This document shows positions 1 to 6,250 of a DNA stretch of 64,000 nt, in pieces. The stretch lies in contig NZ_JAGHMH010000007.1 of NCBI RefSeq assembly GCF_017741935.1, positions 124,001 to 188,000 of the forward strand, in the 5' to 3' direction. Positions within the stretch are counted from its first letter, which is position 1; every line of letters starts with the position of its first letter. Source of the stretch: Rhizobium sp. 16-449-1b. Its GTDB lineage: Bacteria; Pseudomonadota; Alphaproteobacteria; Rhizobiales; Rhizobiaceae. Made by a program: the position numbers and the translations under genes. The notes beneath the pieces were generated by a model. It was not told the DNA's origin and did no database searches. It saw only the letters and a list, made by a program, of their open reading frames with translations.

Positions 1-311
1 GTGAAGCGCGACCTGCCTGACTTGACGATCAGCTGGTCACCTTCGAGTGACATGGTGATGTCGCCGACCGCCTTCTTGGCGATGTCGGAAAGCAGCTTGG
101 CGTCGACGCACAGGCTTCCTTTCGCTTCCACGGTAGCCGGCGCTGTGTCGGTCGCTACGATGTCCATATCCGTGCCAGTGACGCGCAGCTTGCCGTCCTC
201 TGCCGCGAGCAGGACGCTTCCAAGGATCGGAATGGTGTTGCGTGCCTCGACGACACGGCCGACATTCGTCAGCACGCGCGTCAGCTCATTCTTGCCGATA
301 AGCAATTTCAT
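1..311 (-). CDS. Phage-encoded DNA polymerase III beta subunit (sliding clamp) homologue, 3' end outside window
   Basis: The 103 visible codons match the first domain of bacterial DnaN: an MKLLIGKNEL start, the PILGSVLL stretch, the GTDMDI stretch and VKSGRSRF occur in the family order. A clamp encircles DNA and tethers polymerase and repair proteins. The gene is the most distal one visible in the leftward block, after a Sak4-like ATPase and a DUF669 protein, so it is inferred to be a phage copy rather than the host dnaN. The ATG at 311 sits behind GAGGAGATCACC, a good ribosome site. The protein is cut by the window edge, so its length cannot be judged. It could be a truncated or one-domain clamp. 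Confidence 0.8.
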   Translation of the reverse strand, partial: MKLLIGKNELTRVLTNVGRVVEARNTIPILGSVLLAAEDGKLRVTGTDMDIVATDTAPATVEAKGSLCVDAKLLSDIAKKAVGDITMSLEGDQLIVKSGRSRF

Positions 312-358
312 GGTGATCTCCTCGGTGGTGGTTGCCGCACGGTTGGTGGCCGTGCGGC
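312..358 (-). promoter_or_regulatory. Hairpin plus CCACCAC/GAGGAGA leader of the clamp gene
   Basis: A perfect 9-bp inverted repeat (GCCGCACGG at 334-342, CCGTGCGGC at 350-358, 7-base loop) lies just after the stop of the upstream gene. It is followed, reading leftward, by ACCACCACCGAGGAGA. No T-run follows the stem, so it does not look like a simple terminator. The same arrangement recurs before other cistrons of the element. Confidence 0.55.
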
Positions 359-367
359 GGTGGTGGG

Positions 368-775
368 TTAGGCGGCTTGTGCGGCAGGCGTGACGTATTC
401 GCCGTTGCGCATCTCGTGGAAACTCCAGGTCTTCCCAGGATGTGCCGCTAGCCAGGTCGATACCGCCTGCTCGATGGCGTTGCCGAGAGAGCGGTGTGGC
501 TTATCGTATCCCGCCCACGGATCGTCGGGACCGTCCTCGCCGAAGCACTCCTCGTTCCGCTCGGATAGGTCGTCCATGATCATCGCTGCGTATGCTTCGC
601 CGTCGACATAGGCGGACATCACAGTCTTGTCCGCTTCAACGATATAGAATGCCTCACCGTCGAAATCGGAATTTCCAACCTGGATGGCGTCACCGCGGCT
701 ATCGTAAGGGCCTTGGAAGATTTCTGCGTCTTCGGAATCCGAGACCCACCATTTGAAATTCTTGTCACCCATCAT
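368..775 (-). CDS. Hypothetical phage-region protein, 135 aa
   Basis: I do not recognise the family. The protein is acidic and soluble with no membrane segment. Tryptophan and aromatic residues are enriched near the N-terminus (MGDKNFKWWVSDS), and the region around residues 65-90 is rich in Asp and Glu. The start is one of two adjacent ATG codons behind TGAGGAGACA, so 775 or 772 is possible. It lies between a 71-aa gene and the clamp gene in the leftward block and is separated from both by the hairpin-type leaders, which supports it being a real cistron. Function cannot be inferred beyond membership of the early phage block. Confidence 0.65.
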   Translation of the reverse strand: MMGDKNFKWWVSDSEDAEIFQGPYDSRGDAIQVGNSDFDGEAFYIVEADKTVMSAYVDGEAYAAMIMDDLSERNEECFGEDGPDDPWAGYDKPHRSLGNAIEQAVSTWLAAHPGKTWSFHEMRNGEYVTPAAQAA

Positions 776-823
776 TGTCTCCTCAGTGGTGGTGAATTGG
801 CGGGCCGCTGGTGACGACCCGCC
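776..823 (-). promoter_or_regulatory. Hairpin plus CCACCAC/GAGGAGA leader
   Basis: A 6-bp stem (GGCGGG 799-804, CCCGCC 818-823) directly follows the stop of the 830-1045 gene. The ACCACCACTGAGGAGACA ribosome-site tract of the next gene comes after it. It matches the leader design seen at 312-358 and 3643-3675. Confidence 0.5.
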
Positions 824-829
824 GCTTGG

Positions 830-1045
830 TTATCGGTAGCGAGCGACGAGTGGCGGCTGTTCGGATTCCATCCGAATACCGTCATTCCAACCGCGAGGCA
901 GCGCGTCGCGGTAAACGGTTGGCTTCACGATCTCCACCTTCGCCAACTTGGCCTTGATAGCCGCCCACTGTTCGGCGGTGGGCGGATTTCCTCCCATCGC
1001 CGTTTCGAAGCCATCAAGCCACGCCTTGAACTCGCTGAGAGACAT
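830..1045 (-). CDS. Small hypothetical phage protein, 71 aa
   Basis: The protein is small and soluble, with an amphipathic N-terminal helix (SLSEFKAWLDGFETAM) and a TAEQWAAIKAKL helix that is common in small phage proteins. No function is known to me. The ATG at 1045 overlaps the TGA of the DUF669 gene (TGATG), and a GTG one codon upstream is an alternative start. Overlap of this kind usually means coupled translation, so the gene should be made together with the DUF669 protein. The next leader hairpin begins right after its stop. Confidence 0.65.
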   Translation of the reverse strand: MSLSEFKAWLDGFETAMGGNPPTAEQWAAIKAKLAKVEIVKPTVYRDALPRGWNDGIRMESEQPPLVARYR

Positions 1046-1596
1046 CACTTACGTGTACCCCAGGGCTTCGCACCAGCCGGCTTCGCAGCCGCAGCCTGGC
1101 GGTTGTCGTTCGCCGGAACTTGCGCTCGAGCGGCAGGTGCGGACGGCTGGACAGCGTCGACTGCGGGCTCTGGCACGTCGCCTTCGTCTTCAAAGAAGTA
1201 GCGTTTGATCTCCGCACGAGCCGGATGCTGCCCATCCTTCGACGGCTTGCCGAGACCGATCTTCGCGGTGAAGAGATGGAAGTGCAGATCTTCGGAATCT
1301 TCCACCTCTGTCTTGCCAACCGCGCGGCAAAGGCTGGCGAACTGCCGCTGGCCGATTTCCTGGGCCTGCGCATTGGCGTTCTCGAGATTGTATGTGGTGA
1401 AGAGCTTGCGGCCTTTGTACAGCTCCGGCTCGACGACCACCATCGTGGTCTTCAAGACGGTGCCATTGCCTGCCTTCGTGGGGCCGACGTCCGATGCTTC
1501 GATTTCGAGCTTGTAGACTCCATTTGGCAGCTCAGCATAGTCGGTCTGTGTGGTATCGTGATCTTGGGCGTTGAACGTCGATCCAAGTCTCGCCAT
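1045..1596 (-). CDS. DUF669-family phage protein, probable single-strand DNA binding or annealing partner
   Basis: The 183-aa protein has the DUF669 layout. It has a short lead ending in LPNGVYKLEIEASDVGPTK, then TTMVVVEPELYKGRKLF, then NLENANAQAQEIGQRQFASLCRAVG, and a low-complexity Pro/Ala/Gln tail ending in KPWGTRK. Family members sit beside Sak4 or other phage recombinases and are thought to act as ssDNA-binding partners; that role here is inferred from family and position. The ATG at 1596 follows GAAGGAGACTACGAA, which is why the longer in-frame reading was rejected. It is three genes upstream of the clamp gene. Confidence 0.75.
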   Translation of the reverse strand: MARLGSTFNAQDHDTTQTDYAELPNGVYKLEIEASDVGPTKAGNGTVLKTTMVVVEPELYKGRKLFTTYNLENANAQAQEIGQRQFASLCRAVGKTEVEDSEDLHFHLFTAKIGLGKPSKDGQHPARAEIKRYFFEDEGDVPEPAVDAVQPSAPAARAQVPANDNRQAAAAKPAGAKPWGTRK

Positions 1597-1622
1597 TTCG
1601 TAGTCTCCTTCTGTGGTGGTGG

Positions 1623-1847
1623 TTAGTTGGTCGGCAACGCGCGATAGGTGAAATCGTGCGGTGTCCATTCGAAAATCATGCCGGCGCCGTGGATGCCATC
1701 AGCGCATCGCTCAACATGCTCCAGCCATCGGCAATCGCCATCGCCTACTCGGACAGGGAACCACGCGAACCATCGATGCCACTTGCACCAACGGTCGCGC
1801 GCATTTTGCTTTCTCTGGCGAGCCGTTGGCCCGCAATTGAACTTCAT
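1623..1847 (-). CDS. Small Cys/Trp-rich hypothetical phage protein, 74 aa
   Basis: The ATG at 1847 overlaps the stop of the upstream ATPase gene by four bases (ATGA), a strong sign of a real coupled cistron. The protein is basic at the N-terminus and rich in Trp, Cys and His (for example DRWCKWHRWFAWF, and CRWLEHVERC further on). The spaced cysteines and histidines could bind a metal, but no standard finger spacing is evident. I do not recognise a family. It lies between the Sak4-like ATPase and the DUF669 protein, which places it in the recombination set. Confidence 0.6.
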   Translation of the reverse strand: MKFNCGPTARQRKQNARDRWCKWHRWFAWFPVRVGDGDCRWLEHVERCADGIHGAGMIFEWTPHDFTYRALPTN

Positions 1848-2635
1848 GCTGCAATTCCCGTCGGTTCCGGGAAATACTTCGCGAGTTCCTCGTAGCCCTT
1901 GCCCTTACGGTAGGTGATCGCATCCGGCATGGAGTACCGGTTTTTAGCAACGAAGCCGGCGCCCTCGGTGAGGTGGATCTGGCGCTCCTTGCCACCCTCG
2001 GCGTGGGTGACTTCCTTCTTGATGCCGACTTCCTTGCTTTTCAGCGAGACGCGGTAGTTCAGGAAGGCCACTATATCAGAGCGCTCGCGGACGAGAGCCG
2101 CCGCGCGCTTGCGGAGCTTCACCTGATAACGATCGTACGGATCGGTCACCGGGCTATCGAAGCGCTTGATTTCCGGGTGAGCCAGCAGCACCACAGCGAT
2201 GCCGCGATCGGTGAGCGCGGTGCAGGCGTCCATGAACTCGCCCCACTCGACATCGCCCTGCACATCGCCCTGCCCGAACGCAGCCGGCGAGCCCTTGTCG
2301 TTACTCCCGATGGAATCCGCGCCGATGCGAGCGCAGGTCTCGGCGTTGATAATTGGCTCGAGGCCGTCGAGGCTGTCGAAGATCACGGTCTTGAACTCGT
2401 GCTCTTCGGTGATCAGCTCGCCGACCACGTTCTTGAGATCTTCCCAGGTCTCGACATCGCCGGGCGTGGCGAGGTCGACGTCGCTCGGCGGACGTTCGCC
2501 GGCCGTGCTGATGTAGATCGCGTCGGGGAATTCCGCCGCGAGCGATGACTTGCCGACGCCGTCGACGCCGTAAAGCAGCGTGACTGGCGGCGTCTGTCTG
2601 GTGGTGCTTCGCAGTGATGTAAGCGAAATCGCCAA
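1844..2635 (-). CDS. Sak4-like phage recombination ATPase (RecA fold)
   Basis: The 263-aa protein has a Walker A loop at residues 23-30 (GVDGVGKS), a Walker B strand near residues 83-87 (TVIFD followed by SLDG), and a VVLLAHPE sensor-like strand further on. This is the layout of the phage ATP-binding family that includes Sak4 recombinases, which promote annealing and strand exchange with an SSB-like partner. The nearby DUF669 gene fits that partnership. The start is TTG at 2635, chosen because AGGAGG lies five bases upstream. A DnaB or RAD51-like role is a less likely alternative. Strand-exchange activity is inferred, not shown. Confidence 0.75.
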   Translation of the reverse strand: MAISLTSLRSTTRQTPPVTLLYGVDGVGKSSLAAEFPDAIYISTAGERPPSDVDLATPGDVETWEDLKNVVGELITEEHEFKTVIFDSLDGLEPIINAETCARIGADSIGSNDKGSPAAFGQGDVQGDVEWGEFMDACTALTDRGIAVVLLAHPEIKRFDSPVTDPYDRYQVKLRKRAAALVRERSDIVAFLNYRVSLKSKEVGIKKEVTHAEGGKERQIHLTEGAGFVAKNRYSMPDAITYRKGKGYEELAKYFPEPTGIAA

Positions 2636-2644
2636 ATTGACCTC

Positions 2645-2881
2645 CTATCGCTTTGCTGCTGCGCGATCGCAGCCCGGGTTGTTGCCGTTGTTGATGGTGA
2701 TCGCCGGAAAGGTCGGATCGATCACGAGACGCTGCTCGTCGATCCATTCCGACTTCAATTCGCCGGAAGCCCTCGGTGCGAGCAGCACCTGGTTGCATCC
2801 GGTGATGTACTGGACGTAGCCGGTGGCCACGCCGCGAAATCCAGTGATGACGTCTTCGTATGTCGCGCCAAGTTGGGCCAT
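2645..2881 (-). CDS. Small hypothetical phage protein, 78 aa
   Basis: The ATG at 2881 follows GGAAGGAGAGAGC, a very strong ribosome site. The predicted protein is soluble, opening with MAQLGATYEDVITGFRG, with single cysteines in the middle and near the end. I do not recognise the family. It is immediately upstream of the Sak4-like gene with only nine bases between them, so the two are likely co-translated. No further function can be stated. Confidence 0.6.
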   Translation of the reverse strand: MAQLGATYEDVITGFRGVATGYVQYITGCNQVLLAPRASGELKSEWIDEQRLVIDPTFPAITINNGNNPGCDRAAAKR

Positions 2882-2893
2882 GCTCTCTCCTTC

Positions 2894-2986
2894 CTAGAGA
2901 TAGAAAACCAAGGTGATGAAGACGGCTGCCGCAACGAACGGCAGCCAATCCCGAGGCGGTGGCCAGTTACCCGCGGTCGTAGTCAT
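2894..2986 (-). CDS. Predicted 30-aa single-span membrane peptide
   Basis: This short reading frame starts at the ATG at 2986 inside the end of the upstream membrane protein gene (20-base overlap) and ends at 2894, just before the strong ribosome site of the 2645-2881 gene. The product opens MTTTAGNWPPPRDW and ends in a hydrophobic run of about 16 residues (LPFVAAAVFITLVFYL). It fills an otherwise empty gap in a tightly packed row that already has two small membrane proteins. No independent ribosome site is visible, so translation would rely on coupling. It may be spurious. Confidence 0.4.
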   Translation of the reverse strand: MTTTAGNWPPPRDWLPFVAAAVFITLVFYL

Positions 2987-3245
2987 TGAGGCGGTCGGCG
3001 GCCTTGCCGGACAGGTGGACGGCTCCGCATACGATGCCGATGGCAACGGCGGCCAGTGCGATGACGGGAGCGAAGACGACGACGCCGACGGCTACGGCAG
3101 CCACTAGGGCGGCGATGCTGGCGCGCTTCAAGGTTGGAGCGCGGAAGCTTGTTGGCTCCTGCAGCCTCGACTTCTTGGTGACGGTTGCGTCGATCGGGAC
3201 GTAGTCCAGCGGCGTCCCGGTGATCGTGGTGAATACTGGTGGCAT
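2967..3245 (-). CDS. Small membrane protein, 92 aa, two predicted spans
   Basis: The ATG at 3245 overlaps the TGA of the upstream gene (TGATG). The N-terminal 40 residues are soluble and basic, and are followed by two hydrophobic stretches around residues 42-75 rich in Ala, Val and Ile. The tail ends in LNDYDRG. I do not recognise a family. Together with the 68-aa gene just upstream and the 30-aa frame downstream it forms a group of three small membrane proteins inside a replication/recombination block. Superinfection exclusion or holin-like roles are possible but unsupported. Confidence 0.6.
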   Translation of the reverse strand: MPPVFTTITGTPLDYVPIDATVTKKSRLQEPTSFRAPTLKRASIAALVAAVAVGVVVFAPVIALAAVAIGIVCGAVHLSGKAADRLNDYDRG

Positions 3246-3451
3246 CAGAATATCCCCAGCCAAACGCCAACACCGTGGACAACGCCGACTGGGGCAACGA
3301 TGCATCCGAAGGCGAGAAGCACCCACGCGCTCGCCTTGATGCAGACGATGACATGAGTGATCCAGGCGGCGATCGATGCGATGATCACGAGGATCCACGC
3401 CAACACGATGAGGATGCCGGCGCCAACTGCCAGAGTTTCGCCGGTCGTCAT
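3245..3451 (-). CDS. Small membrane protein, 68 aa, two predicted spans
   Basis: The ATG at 3451 overlaps the TGA of the upstream 62-aa gene by four bases, and its own TGA overlaps the next ATG, so it is the middle member of a coupled chain. After MTTGETLAVG the protein is almost entirely hydrophobic: one span around residues 8-32 and a second around 38-66, with a lone Lys between. This could be a hairpin-shaped inner-membrane peptide. I do not recognise the family. Holin-like size is noted, but there is no lysin gene in view. Confidence 0.55.
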   Translation of the reverse strand: MTTGETLAVGAGILIVLAWILVIIASIAAWITHVIVCIKASAWVLLAFGCIVAPVGVVHGVGVWLGIF

Positions 3452-3636
3452 GCCGCCACCTTCGACTTCGGAGCGCGGTGATAGCTGACCGGTGCGCTCG
3501 ACACGTGCGTGCCGTTGACCAGTTCTGCCGTGCGGCGGGCTTCCGCCTTCTGGGCGGCGGTGCGATAGGGCTTCCGGTTCAGCATGTTGACTTTGCCGGT
3601 GCGGGTGTATGCTGTCGCGTATGGATGATGTCTCAA
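3448..3636 (-). CDS. Small basic hypothetical protein, 62 aa
   Basis: The protein is strongly basic with a cluster of Arg, Lys and His, including NRKPYRTAAQKAEARR, and could bind nucleic acid. The start is uncertain. A TTG at 3636 stands nine bases behind GAGGAG, but an in-frame ATT at 3642 lies at the three-base spacing used by the neighbouring leader at 775. The stop overlaps the next gene (ATGA). A perfect UUCG-loop hairpin lies just upstream. I do not recognise a family. Confidence 0.5.
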   Translation of the reverse strand: MRHHPYATAYTRTGKVNMLNRKPYRTAAQKAEARRTAELVNGTHVSSAPVSYHRAPKSKVAA

Positions 3637-3642
3637 GACAAT

Positions 3643-3675
3643 GGTCTCCTCTGGCCAGCTGCCGAAGCAGCTGGC
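3643..3675 (-). promoter_or_regulatory. C(UUCG)G tetraloop hairpin in a cistron leader
   Basis: GCCAGCTGC at 3654-3662 and GCAGCTGGC at 3667-3675 form a perfect 9-bp stem. On the leftward transcript the loop reads UUCG closed by C-G, an exceptionally stable tetraloop. It is followed by CAGAGGAGACC rather than a T-run, so it ends a leader, not a transcript. Upstream of it is a CCACC-rich tract (3683-3702). It is likely to affect mRNA processing, stability or ribosome access. Confidence 0.6.
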
Positions 3676-3702
3676 TTTGTTGTGGTGGTTGGTGGTGGTG
3701 GG

Positions 3703-4851
3703 TTAGGCGGCGGTTGCGAGCCAGTGCTCGACCGCATCCTTGGCGCCCTTGAGCGTCAGGTCGTTTGCAGCCTTGAGGGCCTTGATTGCCGGTATCTTGT
3801 CGCCCTTTATGGCAAGACGCTGCCATTCGTGCGCATAGACCTTCTCCTCGCTGACGGTCTGCGTCAGGACGTAGACGCCGAACTGCTTGCCCTTGTGGAC
3901 CGATGCCAGGCGCGAAGCTTCTTTGCTGGCCGCCCCCTCGTCGGCATGGACGTACGGGCGATCGGAAGGCTTCGGCTGGCCGTTCTCGATCAGGCACACG
4001 ATGGCTGAGTTGGTGGGTGTGGGTACAGGCGCTGCCGCTGGAATAAAATCAACCTCAGGCAAGTTGCCATCTGTCGACCATCCCACTAATCCGTCGAGCC
4101 ACACCCAGAAGGCGCCGGAGGCCTCTAGTTTCTCCACCTTCGTGACGGTGTACTTCCTGCCAACCGTGGCGCCGTAGCCACTATTGATCGCAATGACCTG
4201 ATCACCGACCCTGAAGTTCGAGCCAGATACATTGTCGTTGCTTGCCGCAACTGCAGGCTCGTCGACCCATTCGGCGATCAGGTCGTGTTCGGTTCGCATG
4301 AACGTATCGCCGCCCCTGTAACCGCAATGACCATCGGTGCCGTAATGCCAGCCACCCGAATAAAGAAAGCCATCATCCTGTTTCATCGGCCCGATCTTTT
4401 CGCCATCGCGCGTCCGGTAGAACCTGCCTGCTTCGATTTTGAATTCAGCAGCGACAAGTTCGAAGCAATCGACCGTAGCGCGGGTGAAATTCGCGGGCGT
4501 CGCCGCTGTGCTGTAGGTAACGGGGGGGTCGATATCGAGCAGATATTCGCCATTGTCGACGAATGAACCGTTTGACCACGCCTTGATGGTCGCAAGCTTG
4601 CCGACCGCGCCAGTAGTAGACCGCCCATCCTTCACAAGACGAACGCGATCGCCAACCTTCGGAACCCACTTCGTCTCTATGAGCTCGAAGTTCTCTTCGC
4701 CCCAACCGTTCTCGGTCGAGCCCTTGTCGTCGAGCGCGACGCTCACGCTGTGACGGTTGATTGCCGTGATCTCGTATTCCTTGCCGCGAGTGAACTCGTT
4801 GCCGTAACTGTTCAGCGCCCGCACCCGATCACCAACCTTAAACTTCGCCAT
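3703..4851 (-). CDS. Modular protein: KOW/SH3-like repeats plus an L7/L12 C-terminal-like motif, 382 aa
   Basis: Three copies of a beta-rich module are visible: FKVGDRVRALNSYG near residue 4, PKVGDRVRLVKDG near 65, and FRVGDQVIAINSGYG near 214. Each is a VGD-type KOW/SH3-like barrel start. A central part contains YRTRDGEKIGPMK and HDLIAEW. The last 34 residues, from about 349, match the ribosomal protein L7/L12 C-terminal helix motif: K-I-x2-I-K-A-[LV], then L-x-L-K-x-A-K-D-x-V-E. That surface recruits translation GTPases in L7/L12. The ATG at 4851 is seven bases behind GAAGGAG and overlaps the upstream TGA. Function is unknown; a link to the host transcription or translation machinery is inference. 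Confidence 0.65.
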   Translation of the reverse strand: MAKFKVGDRVRALNSYGNEFTRGKEYEITAINRHSVSVALDDKGSTENGWGEENFELIETKWVPKVGDRVRLVKDGRSTTGAVGKLATIKAWSNGSFVDNGEYLLDIDPPVTYSTAATPANFTRATVDCFELVAAEFKIEAGRFYRTRDGEKIGPMKQDDGFLYSGGWHYGTDGHCGYRGGDTFMRTEHDLIAEWVDEPAVAASNDNVSGSNFRVGDQVIAINSGYGATVGRKYTVTKVEKLEASGAFWVWLDGLVGWSTDGNLPEVDFIPAAAPVPTPTNSAIVCLIENGQPKPSDRPYVHADEGAASKEASRLASVHKGKQFGVYVLTQTVSEEKVYAHEWQRLAIKGDKIPAIKALKAANDLTLKGAKDAVEHWLATAA

Positions 4852-5147
4852 CACGCTGCTCCTTCCGTTTCGGTGTCGGGCTTCAGCTCACGCCCCTTGG
4901 TGAAATCGACGCGAACGACGTTCGTATCGTCCGGATCAGATGCATGCTGCAGGGGCGGCTGGCCTTCCTGCTCCACATGGCGGAGCGTCGCCCAATGGAA
5001 TGGTTTCACTTCCAGGCTGCCGAAAAGCTGGACCTGATAGTAGCGACCGAAGTCGGATTCACTGATGATGATGCCGAACAGCTCTGTGTTCAGCTTGCAC
5101 TCGACGAGGTCGCCTTCTTCGAAGAATTGGCAATCGCACTGGCTCAT
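4851..5147 (-). CDS. Small SH3-like hypothetical phage protein, 98 aa
   Basis: Both ends overlap neighbours by a few bases (ATGA at 5147, TGATG at 4851), so it belongs to one translationally coupled chain. After MSQCDCQFFEEGDLVEC the sequence alternates short beta strands (GIIISESDFGRYYQVQLFG), as in a small KOW/SH3-like barrel. The second half is polar and probably disordered. The N-terminal CDC pair is notable. It precedes the larger protein with similar barrel modules, which suggests related folds, but no function is known to me. Confidence 0.6.
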   Translation of the reverse strand: MSQCDCQFFEEGDLVECKLNTELFGIIISESDFGRYYQVQLFGSLEVKPFHWATLRHVEQEGQPPLQHASDPDDTNVVRVDFTKGRELKPDTETEGAA

Positions 5148-5512
5148 GCCGCCACCTGCAATTCGCGGCGCAGCGCGTACTCAGCCACCAGCTGGCCGGC
5201 GCGGAGGTCTTCATCGTCGAGCTCCACCGTCTCAACGCGACGGACGGAGACCGGCATCATCCCGCTCAGTGTCGAGCAGCCGCCATTATGCGGCGAGAGG
5301 ACGGTCTTGCGATCGGGGTTGTTATCGTTGGCAGCCTTTGCCGCCAGCTCGGCAGGCGTAACGCGCTGACCGAGGCCACGAAAGTCGCGGCTGAGTCGCA
5401 TCTTCACAGCGGAAGGCGTGATGCCCCATCTGGCTGCGATCCTTTGGAAGCTTGCGCCTTCCTGCCGCATGGCGAACATGTCGGCAGTCGCGGCTTTATC
5501 TCTAAGCTGCAT
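5144..5512 (-). CDS. Helix-turn-helix protein, first gene of the leftward block, 122 aa
   Basis: Residues about 17-42 form a sigma-like helix-turn-helix (ASFQRIAARWGITPSAVKMR). The rest is polar, with an ANDN motif and an acidic C-terminal part. It is the first gene transcribed leftward from the control region, the usual place for an early regulator. The ATG at 5512 was chosen because GAGGAGATAAG lies immediately upstream. The longer in-frame version would start inside the operator region at 5620. A promoter at 5592-5620 (TTGACA, 17 bases, TATGGT) would express it. The DNA target is unknown. Confidence 0.65.
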   Translation of the reverse strand: MQLRDKAATADMFAMRQEGASFQRIAARWGITPSAVKMRLSRDFRGLGQRVTPAELAAKAANDNNPDRKTVLSPHNGGCSTLSGMMPVSVRRVETVELDDEDLRAGQLVAEYALRRELQVAA

Positions 5513-5558
5513 CTTATCTCCTCTGATGTGTGGTGCAGGCGGTGGGCTGGTGGGCCCT

Positions 5559-5626
5559 TTGACAAATTTTCGCAAATTTGCCATCTTGGAAACCATATGA
5601 CAAAGTAACAAATTTGTCAAGATGGA
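5559..5626. promoter_or_regulatory. Divergent control region with AAATTT-centred operator palindromes
   Basis: The region is bounded by inverted TTGACAAATTT (5559-5569) and AAATTTGTCAA (5610-5620). Inside are the perfect palindromes GCAAATTTGC at 5572-5581 and ACAAATTTGT at 5608-5617. The second is followed by CAAGATGG. An almost identical block, ACAAATTTGT then TGAGATGG, recurs at 6224-6241 after the adjacent regulator gene. These are probably binding sites of the 5634-6224 regulator. Confidence 0.6.
5592..5620 (-). promoter_or_regulatory. Leftward promoter of the early block
   Basis: Read on the minus strand, TTGACA (5620-5615) is followed after exactly 17 bases by TATGGT (5597-5592). The palindrome ACAAATTTGT overlaps the -35 box, so a bound regulator would block RNA polymerase. 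It would drive the 5512 gene and the chain after it. Confidence 0.6.
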
Positions 5627-5633
5627 AGGTCTT

Positions 5634-6224
5634 ATGTCTCGTCTATCTCAGATGCTGACCGCCGAGGTGAAACGCCGGCAGATCAGTGAAATCAAAATCG
5701 CCGATGAATTCGGCTGGGCTCCGCAAACGTTCAACACCTGGAAGCACGGCGTCGTGCCTCGGCAGAACTGGTTTGTCGCCCTCTCCAACTTTCTCAACAT
5801 CCCGATGTCGGACGTCGAGATGCTCGTCGAGGAAGCGCGCACGTCCACCGGCAACACCAAGCTCCCCAAGATCGATCCGGTCTTTGGCAAGGTGAGCGAT
5901 CGAAAGGACGGCAAGTTCGCCTTCCCCGCTGAGCACGGCCAGCGCTTCCCGCTTGGACGCTACGCGATCCGCGTCGACACCAAGGTGATGGAGCCGGCAC
6001 TGCTCGTTGGCACCAAGGCCTGGCTGGATCCATCGATCTGGCCGCAGACCGGAAACGACGTGCTCGTGCACACCAAGAGCGGCGCAGCGTGGATCGGCCA
6101 GCTGGCGGCGATCGAGAACAACACTGCGAAACTGCACAGGCATGCCGCGAAGGAGATTGTCGTGAGTGAGATCGAGGCTATTCACGTGATCGTCCTTTCC
6201 GAGCGCCTGCCGAGTGGGGCTTGA
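5634..6224 (+). CDS. S24/LexA-fold regulator lacking the catalytic Ser-Lys dyad, 196 aa
   Basis: The N-terminal half is a DNA-binding helical domain (IKIADEFGWAPQTFNTWKHG at residues 20-39). The C-terminal half follows the LexA/CI peptidase fold (RYAIRVDTKVMEPALLVGTK from residue 109). The usual G-[DE]-S-M-x-P motif reads D-T-K-V-M-E-P, so the nucleophilic Ser is gone. The Lys strand reads WIGQL without Lys. It therefore should not self-cleave. ATG 5634 is preferred over 5622 because GGAAGG stands just upstream. Matching operator palindromes flank the gene on both sides, so autoregulation and a Cro-like or non-inducible repressor role are likely. Confidence 0.65.
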   Translation: MSRLSQMLTAEVKRRQISEIKIADEFGWAPQTFNTWKHGVVPRQNWFVALSNFLNIPMSDVEMLVEEARTSTGNTKLPKIDPVFGKVSDRKDGKFAFPAEHGQRFPLGRYAIRVDTKVMEPALLVGTKAWLDPSIWPQTGNDVLVHTKSGAAWIGQLAAIENNTAKLHRHAAKEIVVSEIEAIHVIVLSERLPSGA

Positions 6225-6250
6225 CAAATTTGTTGAGATGGTGATATCCA
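6221..6250 (+). promoter_or_regulatory. Operator copy with possible rightward promoter
   Basis: TTGACA at 6221-6226 overlaps the palindrome ACAAATTTGT (6224-6233). A weak -10 (TATCCA at 6245-6250, 18-base spacing) follows. The first bases overlap the stop region of the regulator gene. It could express an RNA from the downstream 670-bp stretch, or simply be a third operator. Confidence 0.4.
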
